NCBI GenBank assembly: GCA_018296165.2
Contig: JACKQL020000155.1
Span: 1-64,000, forward strand
Length of the DNA stretch: 64,000 nucleotides
Direction: 5' to 3'
Origin: Termitomyces sp. T153
Lineage: Eukaryota > Basidiomycota > Agaricomycetes > Agaricales > Lyophyllaceae
A program made the position numbers and the translations under genes. A model generated the notes under the pieces. That model ran no database searches and was not told the origin of the DNA. It worked only from the letters and a program-made list of their open reading frames with translations. How positions within the stretch are numbered: position 1 is the first letter of the stretch; every line of letters begins with the position of its first letter. This document shows positions 30,987 through 41,888 of this stretch, piece after piece.

Positions 30987-33828
30987 TTACCGCCGAGGGT
31001 TCGGGGGTGACGGGCGAGGGTTCTTCATTGTTGAGAGTGTGTACTCTTCCGCCTTGACGGCTTCGAACACACGTATTGTCCTTACATGTGTCAATTCATC
31101 AATCTTGTCAAGCGCCAAGGAGGCGCTGTCAGCCAGGGATGACAGAAGCGTGGGGTTACGGGGAGCTGCTGACTTAGCACTGGTAGGCGTGTCAGCACCG
31201 AGTTTGGAAGTGGGTGCCGAGGTGGAGTCTGAAGCGTCTAGATCTCCATCTGTTTCCCAGTCTGACGAGATGTCAGCGGGCCAGTTGAAGCGACGTCGGC
31301 GGAAACTGTATGGTGGGATTAGTAAGACGGCAGGTCCTTGAAAGGAGACAACTCGCCATTCATACTCCCAGAGGGCTTGCTCGAAGTCCTCGTCGCTTGT
31401 GATTCGGTTCCCGTCTTCATCGAGGAAGGTCCGGACAAATTCGATGAGAGCGGGTTTACATCCAATGAGCATGTGTACATTCTTGAGCGCGTGTATCTCC
31501 AGTTCTTCAGGGGACATGGGAATGAATCTATTGGGCCACACAATGAGACCGGGAGACTGAACCGGAGGTGTAGAACCAGTAACAAGAGTTGATGAAGACG
31601 AAACTGGACGACGTGTGGATGCCTTCGCCAGCGCTGTTGCCTCACTTAGTTCAGAGTAAGATATCCCGAGACGGTTTGCTGCCTTGGCACTGACGTTGCT
31701 GTCGCCCGGAGAAGCTGAGAGAGTCATGATGCTATGCCTATTATTTTCGGTAGGAGCGGTTACGGCAGGAGAAGACGGCGACGGGGAAGAAGCATCATCC
31801 GAGACACCAGAGGACGAATCCGGAGACGGAGTTTCCTTGCGAGAGGGTATCGGTGTGTTAGTTGCGCAATCGTTGGATACTGGAATGCCCAGTCTGTTTG
31901 CGGCTTTCGCGCTAATGTTTTCCGGAACGCAAGAGTCTGTTACCGTCGTGTCACCGGTGATGCCAAGTCGACCAATTACTTTTGCACTTTCAGGAATAGG
32001 GGTGTCTAATGCTGGAGAACACCTTCCTGAAGTTGGGGTCGATGGCTTGCTGGTCTTCTTCGCACGTTTCTTCTCCTCCTTGTCAGAGCAAAACCATTTG
32101 CTCCGACTCGACTTCTTCGACTCTGGCGCGCTCTCCTCCTTCTTACCCAAGCTATCTAACTCATTGGCTTCAACACCTCCGAATTGCTTATACGCATCTT
32201 TTGGTGCCAACTTTAGATGATAACTCTTCGGTTTCTTCACATTGCCAAAGACGTGTTGTATGACTTCGGGGACGAATTTGGACGGCTGTGAATGAACACC
32301 GAATTTTTTATGGAGCATATTCTGAAACACGGTTTCTATATCTCTGCAGGCTGCCGCCTCGGTGTTCCAATCCGGCTGAGATTTCTGTATCGTGTCAATA
32401 GGTTTGATGGTGAGCACAGAATTTGGCGTAGTAGGAGGATCGGTGCCCGGCAACGCCGGAAAGGGAAGTTGTTGTGGGACACCGCTGGAAACATCAGAAG
32501 TTGGAATTGATGACTGTCTCCGAGTGCGTTGTGATGGAGATGATGTGTCTCCGTCGCTGACCAACGTCGAGTCGGTGTTTACGGACGCCACATCGTCTTC
32601 GTCTTCTTCAGTTTCATACATGGGTCTCGAGACTGGCGCTGGCGCATAGGGAAAGATGATCTGGTCGTCGATCAGCTCAAACCTGCCGTTGATAGTGAGT
32701 ATCCGATGAATTTCGGATAGTATTGGCTCCCATTTGTCGTATGGGATGCAGAGAGACAGGTTCGCCAATCGCACGAAGTCGAATTGTCTGCTCGGGAACG
32801 GCCATGGGAAGATCAGACTGGAATTAATCAATGTTAGTAAGTTGTGAATGTAATGCCTTGAAAAAGATCATTTTCATACAAATTCCCTTGTATAAAATCA
32901 ATTTGATGGTGATTACGGGCTTCAGGCACCAAGATATCCACCATATCAACTCCGGTTATGATGGCTTGTTTCCAGTAATTGGCCGCTTCCATAAGCCAGC
33001 GTCCAGAACCACATCCCAAATCAAGTACAGTAATCGGTTCCTCGCCGGTAAAGTCATGAAAGGATGGGTTCTGTAAAGGATTCAGGCGGCGCAATAAGAG
33101 CTCGGATTGACGATCACTATGATGATGGTTGAGTATGAATGAAAAGTTTGAGACAATGGAGTGACACACTTCTCCAAAAGGACAGGCTCGTAGGCTTGCA
33201 TATAGCAAGCGCCATAGTCGGTATGGAGCCTCATATTGAATCGTTTCATCCAACGATTCTTTGCTTTGGAGCGAATTGGCTTTGAAAGAATGGGCCGGAG
33301 GTGCATTTGTCTGTATTCCTCCAAGCGCTGCTGTTCGGGGCTCAGCCGCTTCTCTCTAGAGATAGAAGCAAGAGTAGAGGCCGCGTCGGAGGAGCGTACT
33401 CGACTGGCTCGAGGAGCGCTAGGTCGTGCGTTAGTAGAAGTGGATTCGTCAAGAAGAGATGACAGAGATCGCTTCTTCTTCAGCCCTTTCGACTTAGTTA
33501 AAGATGAGAACAGGCCGTGTGAGGTCGTAGACTTGTCCTTTACTGGACTGGAAGCGGGTGCAGGAATGGTGAGGGCTGGTGGAGGCATCTGGCGTTTGTG
33601 CTCTTTCTCCTTCTCCTTCTCTTTGTGTTTGAATCCAAAACCCATAGTGAAAGAGGCCGATCGTAGGAGTGAGCGTGGACGAGGGACAAAGGATTCTGAA
33701 GCCGGGGGTTCGGAGATATAGGAGATGCGCTTAAGAGTATAGTGACCTGGCCCTGGAGGGGCAGAAAGAGAAGATTCGAGTTTGGTCGCTGAGATCAGCG
33801 AACCCGGGCGATGTGTCGTTGTGGTCAT
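30987..33828 (-). CDS. LaeA/UMTA-like SAM methyltransferase with long disordered arms
   Basis: Three minus-strand exons, 33170-33828, 32880-33116 and 30987-32817, join in frame to 908 residues. The methyltransferase core spans about residues 180-360: YGACYMQAYEPVLLENDRQSE, LNPLQNPSFHDF, motif I TVLDLGCGSGRWLMEAA, ITGVDMVDI, then PFPSRQFDFVRLANLSLCIP and WEPILSEIHRILTINGRFELID, the arrangement of the class I UMTA/LaeA-like family. LaeA-type proteins are nuclear regulators in ascomycetes; the basidiomycete relatives are mostly uncharacterised. The N-terminal arm is basic and Ser-rich (KHKEKEKEKEHKRQ) and the C-terminal 500 residues are Ser/Pro-rich with a repeated motif AANRLGI (three copies: AKAANRLGIP, AKAANRLGIS and a variant KVIGRLGIT). 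The acceptor substrate is unknown. Confidence 0.85.
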
Positions 33829-34227
33829 TGTCAGAGAGGTTGATTATATACTTCAAGCTGTGGTCAATGGCCAGGAGCGGCCGGTGGAGCTTTCGTGCGC
33901 TTCAGGAAGAGCGAACGGACAATGACGAGGGCCAAGCAGCAGGACTCAAGAAGATGGAAGTGCTAGAAAAAGTAAGCCGAGAGTTATACTGACTAGTGCT
34001 CGTCAACTCCGGTTATTGCAATGGTCAAATCCATTAGGGAGGAGGACGAGTGGCATGTCTATGATCGAAAATATCTTCCGATCACCTTTGATCGATGTTC
34101 AACAAATCTGGCGGTCCCTTAGCTAAGTACGTTCCCCACGGCCATTCTGTCAGCAAAATGCCAGATCAGGACCATGATAACGTTGTTATTGCTATACTAT
34201 GTACCATACAGCCTTGTACAGTATCCC
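33829..34227. other. Intergenic gap
   Basis: About 400 bases between the methyltransferase start (-) and the candidate gene below; it should contain the methyltransferase promoter. No further feature is seen. Confidence 0.4.
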
Positions 34228-34600
34228 CTAATCGTCATCCTTGCGCGGAGGCGGCCCGCACGGCTGCAACATTCGCTGTAATAAGGCAAGTCACACCCCG
34301 ATGTGCCCAGAGAAATTCAAATTCGACAGACCTCAGTCATCTCGAATTTGACACGTCCTATTGCCTCGCCATCTGCTATAGCAAGGTACGATGTGAGGGT
34401 GGGATGACTAACAATGGAGGCCAGTGTGTCCCGATGCTGGTGGGTGATCCAGTCGCTTTGAAAGAAGTTCAACCATTGTCCTTCGCTCCACGACACGAAT
34501 TCACGTACTATTTCGTCAAATCCGCATGTCCTGGTAGCCTTTTGAGTTCACAGCCGCGTGAGGGGATGGAAAGACATACCGGTGCCAGTGTAACGAGCAT
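34228..34600 (-). CDS. Small spliced orphan candidate, 91 residues
   Basis: Minus-strand exons 34580-34600 (MLVTLAP), 34332-34538 (69 codons) and 34228-34275 (ending PPPRKDDD-stop) join in one frame through introns GTATGT...CAAAAG (41 bases) and GTCTGT...TTACAG (56 bases). The middle exon reads as folded protein: FDEIVREFVSWSEGQWLNFF, HRDTLASIVSHPTLTSYLA, GEAIGRVKFEMTE. I do not recognise the family. Further upstream exons may exist (a coding-like SSELRYTANTQLEHRASSCP near 34630-34690, next to a TTTAACAG acceptor), but the implied intron is too short. A 174-codon plus-strand frame covers the same bases and is the competing reading; the minus-strand text is far more protein-like. Confidence 0.45.
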
Positions 34601-34850
34601 GAACTTAGAAAACTATTAGTTTTGGATATATACCGGACAACTTGACGCACGATGCTCCAGCTGCGTATTTGCTGTGTATCTCAATTCCGAGGACTGTTAA
34701 AGCAACGACATGTCAGCTCGTATTAAGCACCTTCGACTGGCATGAATGACGGACCATGGTAAGGAAGTGTTTACGGTTGTTTCACCTGACGTTTCCGTCT
34801 GAATTTTTTGTATCGACGCGCTCAGTCGCGTCTCATCATCTCTAACAGCC
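34601..34850. other. Gap before LRP1
   Basis: A 250-base divergent gap. It should hold the LRP1 promoter and perhaps 5' exons of the candidate gene at 34228-34600. Confidence 0.4.
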
Positions 34851-35950
34851 ATGGCTTCTCTAACGGAACGAGCAAAAGGCAAACTAGCTGCCCTATCAAC
34901 TTCATTCGATGAACTCGAGGAAGTTCTCGAACCCCTCTTCGCTCAAACGCTACCCGAGACGATCGTGGGCCTCGAACCCATCCAGCAAGCCAAGCTCCAA
35001 ACTGTCTTACCCTACTTAGTCTATGATCTAGTATTTAGTATGTCAATCATTACCTTCGCTCATACATTCTAATCTGATTCCCAGTCTATCTCAAATCGAG
35101 GGGTATCGATCCGAAAACACACCCCGTCGTCTCAGAACTAGTAAGCAATGCCAAATCTACCGCTATCAGATACCCCTTCCCGACTCATACAGTTTCTGTC
35201 ATAGGAACGAGTGAAACAGTATTTTGATAAGATATCTGTTGCTGAGAACCCACCGCAAAGTATGTGTCATAGCGCCCGAGCTTTATGAGGTTGACTTTGT
35301 AACCCCGGGTTTATAACAGAACGGACCGAATTAGACAAAAACGCTGCACAGAGGTTCATCAAACATGCTATTACTCAGGCAACATACGTGAAGCCTCCAA
35401 TGGAGGAAACGCCCGGCCCTTCGTCATCCGTTCAAGTACAAACTAAATTTACAAGCAAAATGCTTGAACGTCAGTTGTACGAAAAGAAGCTCAAGGAACA
35501 AGACGCTCAGGGGAGTGAGGAAGAAGAACTAGAAGTTTTCGACGGCGACGACAAAATGAGTGTCGATGCCCCAATCTCCGAACCCACGAAGAATACGAAG
35601 GGGAAGGCCAAAGAAGTTTCTTCTACGATCGACGATTCAAAACCAAAAGGCAGCAACAAACGAAGAAGACCCGTCGTCGATCCGTTCGCAGGTACGCCAC
35701 CGTTAAACCAGATGCGGCTGTGGGCTGACTCCCTCCAGGTTATGGTGACGACATGCTGGCTCCCGTACCGGCCACTCGATCGCCAAGTAATACGTCAACT
35801 CCAAATACTCAGCAAAATAAGAAACGGGTTGTGGACGATTCTATGACTGACTCGGCTACCGGAACACCGGTGCCGGCTGCTGAATCGAGTTCTGGACCTG
35901 CAAAAAAGACGAAAAAGACAAAGAAGAAGCATAGAAAATCTCTCCCCTAA
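34851..35950 (+). CDS. LRP1: Nuclear exosome cofactor LRP1/RRP47 (C1D family)
   Basis: Five exons, 34851-35037, 35085-35140, 35205-35259, 35320-35691 and 35739-35950, join cleanly to 293 residues. The N-terminal Sas10/C1D domain spans about residues 1-110: LDELEEVLEPLFAQ-type helix (seen as FDELEEVLEPLF), KLQTVLPYLVYDLVFIYLKSRGIDPKTHPV, LERVKQYFDKI and AAQRFIKHAI. The rest is acidic then Lys-rich, ending KKTKKTKKKHRKSLP, a nucleolar-type basic tail thought to bind RNA in this family. LRP1/RRP47 stabilises RRP6 and helps the nuclear exosome trim rRNA, snoRNA and snRNA ends. The start codon gives the expected N-terminus (MASLTERAKGKLAALSTSFD). Confidence 0.9.
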
Positions 35951-36162
35951 ACAGCTGTTTTATTCTTCCAATCTTGAGCTAAACCTTATACGCCGAATTG
36001 TTATTACAATAAAGTCTTACAGTGAGTTTATATAGTTGTGTGGTGATACAAGTGGTACAAGTGGTACAAGACTCATAAGCTGGACTGAGTGGTAATACAT
36101 CTGGGGAGATCAGAGCAAAATGGTACCGAGAAATACATAGTCTTACACTGGGAAGAAAAATG
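35951..36162. other. Convergent 3' gap
   Basis: Contains a short tandem array, ACAAGTGGT repeated around 36048-36071; otherwise ordinary 3' flanks of LRP1 (+) and the F-box/LRR gene (-). Confidence 0.5.
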
Positions 36163-39144
36163 TTACATCACTCTACATCCATCACTGTTCATATCAGCAA
36201 TATTCAAAGGGGAGCTCGTGCCCGCGGTCCGCGGCGTTCCTCGTCCTCCAGGTGACCACCATCGCAGTGAGCGCCCCAATCCATCATCCGACTTGGAGTC
36301 GCCACCCACTCTCCGCTTCGACCTACGCCTCTTCTCCCTAACGGCTTTGACATTATCCACTGTCTGCCACGAATAAAACGATTTCAACACCACGCGTTTC
36401 TCATCACACTCGTCCTGGCCGACCTTCAGCTCGTCAGCGTTACCGTCCCTCATGTCAAGGAACATAAGCTTTCGCGCTTCGTATGCGCGCCAGCCCATGC
36501 GCGGTCGTGTCATCCCCGCAAGGTCTTTCACAATGTTCTCCGTCACTCCGCGACAATCCACTACGTTCGCTTTAGCGTTGACTATTCCGCGTTGATGACA
36601 TAACCGCACGAACTCCTTGATCACGGTGCTGCTGATATGAGTATTGTCTGCCTCGAGATGTTGCAGGCGCGTGCAACCCCGGACCAGACTGAGTAGAGCT
36701 TCGTTGGTAAGATTGACGGCGAAAGAGATATTCAACTGCTCTAGTGCATGGCCAGGCTCTGGTGCGGCATCTGCAGGGCGAGGCTGTGCTGCACTACTGG
36801 GGGGCGTTATGGCAGTCAGGACAGCGTCAGTGATATGAGAGGCATCTTCAAGGTCAATACGGCGAATATACGGGGTGGAGCTGAGAAGACGGATTAGGCC
36901 GTCGTCTTTGAGATCGGATCCAATACCACCAAGCTCCAGAAACTCAAGATCCGGAACAGAATACGCCAAATTGGAGCAAGCATCATCCGTGAGAAGAATG
37001 CAGTGGGAGAGCGACAGATGACGCAGGCGAGTTACACGCCGTCTTATCCGAATCTCGTCAGAGTTTAAGCGACCGAGGTCCCTTGGAGGGACAAGTACAG
37101 TCTTTGTACCAGAACTAGTGTCTTGCTCCATGCCACACGCAACAAAGGCGTCCACCGCAGAGTTGTGTAATTGTCGCGCATGACTAAGGTCCAAGACTTC
37201 CAGATACGGCGCAGCCCTGCCCAAAGTCGCCATCATGTCGTTGTTTAGACCCCTAAAACCGGACATCCTCAATTCCTTGAGAGACAAATGATCTCCTCGG
37301 TTCAAAGCAGCAGTCGCCATGCTTTCGATCCCCTCTGCATCCATATTGATGCACCTGCCAACATCCAGGGAAACAAGTTGAGAGCTGTAAGTCGATAGGA
37401 TACTGCAAGTGGCGTTAGTAACAGCCTTGAGCCCCTTAACGCATAACTTCTGTAGACAAGGAGAACGCAATAAGAGGTGATGGAGTGAGCGAGTTGTCAG
37501 GGCCGAGCATCCTTGTAAATTAATGGCAGTGAGTTGGGTGTAGCACAGTGATTCTATGTTAGAGCTAACGCAAAGATGATCAGAGATATCTAGGAGAGTC
37601 ACCGCAGATATCTTAGTGTTGCCTGAAATGTCTATCGTCCGGATAGATTGGCCAGCGTTGGCCGTAAAACGGAGGATGAGAGATTCAACCATGTTGGGAA
37701 ATGAATGAAGATCGAGATTAGCCCACAATTGCCCGTCAAAAGCGAGCATTTGCCAGGATTTGGATACCTAAGGATGCCAATCGGTTGTAGTCAAAACTCA
37801 CCAGGTGACATAACTTACCCTGCTAAGCTTCACAAGTTCTCGAACGCCTCCGTCGCGCCCGACCCATCTATTCCTAGATGATGAGGCTTTTGCCACGCAC
37901 CATCGAGCCTGCCTGACTGCACGCAAATGATCGGCCTCATGTAAAGTAACCAGGGCCTCGAAAATGCACAAACGAAGTTCGCGAGGAAGTATTTCGTCAA
38001 AATAATTCTTTACGACGAGAGGAATCGAGGTAAAAACATCTGACGTTGACGATGGAACAATGTCCAATGCCGAAATTGGGAAGGGTGAGGAGTTCGAGCG
38101 TCCCTTGTGTTTCAAAACCGTGTGATTGAAGATTATGTTTGACGATTTTGAAGTGGTATCCTGCAATTGAAGGTCTGATAGTCCTGTAAATGTGACATCT
38201 AATTCATCGACTTTCAGACCGGTATGCCGGAGGCTGTTACCCCCATCGAATGCTTCAGAGCCGTCTAACGATTGAACTGAAGGATTATTGAGACGAAGGA
38301 CCTCCAAGTCTACTGGCTTCTTGAAAAGAAGTCTGCGTGCAAAATTGTTGGAAGAACGTGACGATGTTAATCTTGATTTGAGCTGAGACAACGAGCGTGG
38401 TGTGAAGGAACGGCTAGATTTAATGGAGATGCTGGAGAGCGATCGAGATCGGTGTACATTTGGATGAAATGAAGGAATTTTGTTCTCAGTGCCTGGAGGA
38501 GAGAAGGAGAGTTCCAGAGATTCAGTATTACTGGTGAAACGGGTCAGTGGGAGGATGTTCGAAGTATAGGAAGAGGGACCAGATGAGGGCGAACCGAGGA
38601 GCGACGACGTCGGTGGAGCATAAAACTCTGTAGGTGAGAAAGCTAAAGGTGGTAAAACAGGGGGCGACTCCCTCTCCTTCCCTTTGGATTGTGACTCTGA
38701 TCCCATGTTTGCGCTTTCAATCTCCTTGTGGATGGGAGAGTCCTGCTGCTGCTGTGCATCGTTATAGAAAGTATAGTGGTCGAAATATGAAGGAGTCAAA
38801 GGGATCGATAGGTTTGATGAGTGGGTCGAACCATAGCTCGTCGATGGCATGGATGCAGAATGGATTCCGAATAGATCACTAATCACGGGATCAGGTATAG
38901 GAAAGGTCCTTGCTACACCTTTCCCCTTTCCGGTCACCTCTGAGTCTCCCAATGTCAATGTCTCAGATGTGAGTGTTGTACTGTGAGAAGAGAAATGAGA
39001 AGTTGGTTCAAGAGTGGTCAAGTTTGCTCGTGCAGGAACAGGATTCAGTGTAGATATATCAAGCAAATCTGAAACATCGCACGAGTCAAAATGGAACAGC
39101 TGTGGTTCCTCGTTATCGATAACATGCGTATGGCACATTGCCAC
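36163..39144 (-). CDS. F-box and leucine-rich-repeat protein (SCF adaptor type)
   Basis: Exons 37819-39144 and 36163-37767 join in phase 0 (GTAAGT...CTTAG) to give 976 residues. The first 390 residues are Ser/Thr-rich and disordered. An F-box follows (ILPRELRLCIFEALVTLHEA, residues about 398-417; LVKLSRVSKSWQ continues it across the splice). From about residue 450 come cysteine-type leucine-rich repeats of the AMN1/Grr1 kind: IRTIDISGNTKIS, LTAINLQGCSALT, LVSLDVGRCINM, LKELRMSGFRGL, LEVLDLSHARQL, LRHLSLSHCILLTDDA, LEFLELGGIG, IRRIDLEDASHIT, LEQLNISFAVNLT, LQHLEADNTHIS. The C-terminus is basic (REKRRRSKRRVGG). The layout is that of a substrate receptor of an SCF ubiquitin ligase. The upstream region is rich in TGACA motifs. 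Confidence 0.9.
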
Positions 39145-40708
39145 GAAACGTGAGCACTGATAATGCTGGTCAAGGCAGTAGAAGATAATTGTACAAGATC
39201 AATGACGGGAAGCAAAAGGGTAACCAGAGAGAAAGATAAGAAAGATGATAAAGATATATGACAACGTCTGAAGCTTGAAGCCTAAGGGAACGGAACGAGG
39301 ATATCTTGCGTCAAGTACTGTCACAAATTGGCAATGACAGAGGGAAGTAAGCCCAAATCCGACATTGATGTCGATGCGTGACACATCTCGGCAAAATGTA
39401 ACACATTTATCACAGTGACATCTTTTCACTTGTCACGGCTGACAGTTGAAAACCTGTCTAGTGGGAACCGGTCAGGGCTTTTGATTAGGGCTTTTTAGTT
39501 ACGAGTTTTTTGTTATTGACTTTGGTTATGATGTAGCTAGAGACTAGTGTGAGGGAGGGACAGGTACGTTATTTTCTGTGTTACGCATTGTGCTTACATA
39601 AAGGATGTGGTAGACAATTAAGGGAGGTGCCGAGGATTATGTGCCTATCGGTGTCGATTCCTCGGTAAGTCTCTCGTGACTTACCCTTACCGGTCATAGC
39701 TGTTAGTTTATACGGCGTAGGTAGATATCAATCTAGTAACTTAGTAAAGGTGTGACATTGTCACAAGGCAGTCGTGAACGGGTATTTACTTATGGGAGAT
39801 AACCATAGAATTTCCTTACACCTGCTTAATATTTGGATTTTGGATTTTTAATTACTTAGATCAACTTGAAGTCGGCCTCCTACATGGTACTGCAGTGGTT
39901 GACCAGGTGTTCAGTAAATGTGTCATGGGAGCCTCTGAACTGAACACTTAAGGTATTTATTTACACTGATGGCAGCCAATCATGTTTCCAAGGGAAAAAC
40001 TGGGAAAGAAACCTGTTATACCATTTCTGGACAGTGTATTTCCAATGGGAAAAGGCTTTCAACAATGGAAGAAGCCTTTTTCCAAAGGAAAAATCTGTCA
40101 AAGAAATGGTATTACAGGTTTCTTTTTCCATTTTTCCACTGGAAACAGGTTCTGGTGCCAGCAGTGTTACTTGTCATGTATCACATACAATTATGAACAT
40201 GACATATGGAGAGGGTAATACCATTTTCTGGCCGCAGGCACATACAGTATTTTCTACATGTTCCACCGGCACCTTTGACATGATCCTCGGTGAGCTTCTC
40301 ATAATACTCGATTTTGCCTGAGATCTGAGTGAACACTTGGCTAAAATGAACACTTGGTGACCCTTGTCATAGATCACGATCCAGAATGAACGGTATGCAG
40401 GTGTGAGAGTGATATTGCACTCTTACTCAGCTATAGAGTCAACGCCGTACCATTCCTGAGCCTTGTTCTCACGTAGGATGAGTTACCACGAGCCACATCA
40501 CAAGTCACAAGATCACAAAAGACATTGTGCTAGTTGCCAGACGTATTCAAAGATTTGACATGGGTATATTGACACATAAATCAAACAATGAATCAAGATG
40601 AGGGAAGTGACGCATCAATCAGTGATATACACAATCCTGGATAGTGACACAAAACGACCCATCAGACTTAACAGATGGAATCACGATGATACGAGCCGCC
40701 ACAAAACT
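39145..40708. promoter_or_regulatory. TGACA-rich intergenic region
   Basis: From 39258 to 40835, past the end of this gap, I count at least fifteen TGACA/TGTCA pentamers (for example 39319, 39334, 39379, 39415, 39431, 39440, 39751, 40200, 40274, 40557, 40644), including the perfect inverted repeat TGTGACATTGTCACA at 39751-39765. Chance expectation is about three. TGACA is the core site of TALE-class homeodomain proteins; no factor can be named from the sequence. The region includes MITE copy B and lies upstream of the F-box/LRR gene and downstream of the YABBY-like gene. Confidence 0.4.
39964..40166. mobile_element. MITE copy B (CACTG ends, TTA duplication)
   Basis: A 203-base non-coding element beginning CACTG (39964) and ending CAGTG (40162-40166), flanked by TTA on both sides (39961-39963 and 40167-40169). 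The arms are long imperfect inverted repeats: CACTGATGGCAGCCAATC...GAAAGAAACCTGTTATACC on the left against GGTATTACAGGTTTCTTTTTCC...GGTGCCAGCAGTG on the right. The CACT-start termini and three-base target duplication fit a CACTA (EnSpm)-derived miniature element. A second, degraded copy is at 30551-30728. Confidence 0.8.
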
Positions 40709-41114
40709 TTAGGAAGCCTTCTCTTTCGACGTTTTCCAATTTGCTGTAGCTACCTTAAACCTACCCAAAATGGGCCAATTGGTGTATAGCATGATGGAAT
40801 ATCAAATAGCAAATACCTCTCCTGATGACTGATGTCAGGTTGTTCGTCTCTCAAACGAGCCATCTCTGTTTGCTAGAATTGATTTTATTATATTTGTTCT
40901 TACAAAACAGGAAGGCATTCACACAACAGAGAACATACCATAAATTTATTGAACACTGTGAGCTTCTTCCTTCCCACTCCAGCACTGGACTTGTCTGGTT
41001 ACCAGAATCAACAACACATTGCATCGAGGTAAGCGTAGTGGCGTGCTAGGTAAGAGACATACTCTTCTTCAGCGGTTTTTCCGCTGCAGCCTTCGTAGTA
41101 GTCCTTGGGGCCAT
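40709..41114 (-). CDS. YABBY/HMG-box-like small nuclear protein
   Basis: Four tiny minus-strand exons, 41063-41114, 40939-40994, 40817-40872 and 40709-40760 (52, 56, 56 and 52 bases), splice with canonical sites into a 71-residue protein. It starts MAPRTTTKAAAEKPLKK and contains RKKLTVFNKFM-QTEMARLRDEQPD-ISHQERFKVATANWK, the pattern of the short YABBY/HMG-like helical domain (K-L-x-x-F-N-K-F-M...F-K...A-x-N-W) found in small basidiomycete proteins annotated as YABBY or HMG-box. The basic N-terminus suggests DNA binding in the nucleus. Every exon is shorter than 60 bases, so it is easily missed. Size and exon pattern fit the family as I recall it; a regulatory role is inferred. Confidence 0.8.
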
Positions 41115-41888
41115 GTTTAAGGAGGGATCAGATGGATAAGAGATATCTTCGATGCAAAATCTGGAAGGATATTGAATATCGTGGATATGCACGAACTTAG
41201 CTAACAAGACTGAAAGTGAAAAGGAGCAAGAACGACGAACTTTGTTCAACTCTAGACCAGAAGATACAGGACGTCGCTTACTTCAATCGTGGCCAGACAA
41301 AATGCAACCAGCGACGACGTGGGTGGTAGAGTGGCGAAAGCAAGTTCAGACCCATAATATAGTTCAAGCGGAACTTATACTTGAAAGTATGCTTGACAGG
41401 CTTCGCGAATCATGATCAAAAGCGCCTGACCCCTGATCACCCCATTAGAAACCGAGAATCTTAGTAAACATGCATCTGCCTCGAGGAATAGATTCAAGTG
41501 GGTCTTTGCACATGTAATCTGATTTTAGACAGAGCACATCTCGATGGTTATGTCTGCATACGAAATAGGGGACCAACATACGTATGGATATGTACCATAC
41601 GACAGTCACACATAAAGCATTTAACCTTCCCTAGAAGTTCATCATGTGCCTGCCAGGTGGCGTTGACCGTGTGTCCTGGGTCCTTGGCGTGTACGAGATA
41701 AAACGCGTATGTGTAGAATCACAATAAAACTGTGACATTACCTTTCCTAACAAAAGAGCTTGAGAAATCATTTACATGTAGAGGCTCAAAGTAGCTTAGT
41801 GTGTGAATCACTGTAGATAGATTGATATCAGTACCGATGTCGCCACCAAGTGACTAATCAACTGTGTCATGGTTCACACATCGACCGG
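41115..41888. other. Intergenic gap, 0.8 kb
   Basis: Lies upstream of the YABBY-like gene and downstream of VPS33. No open frame or splice chain is convincing. Confidence 0.5.

Noticed and set aside
31684..32220. 178-codon plus-strand frame
   Set aside because: It lies antisense inside the methyltransferase tail and is explained by its Ser-rich codon bias.
34095..34619. 174-codon plus-strand open frame
   Set aside because: Composition is not protein-like, there is no family resemblance, and the opposite strand carries a convincing spliced exon over the same bases.
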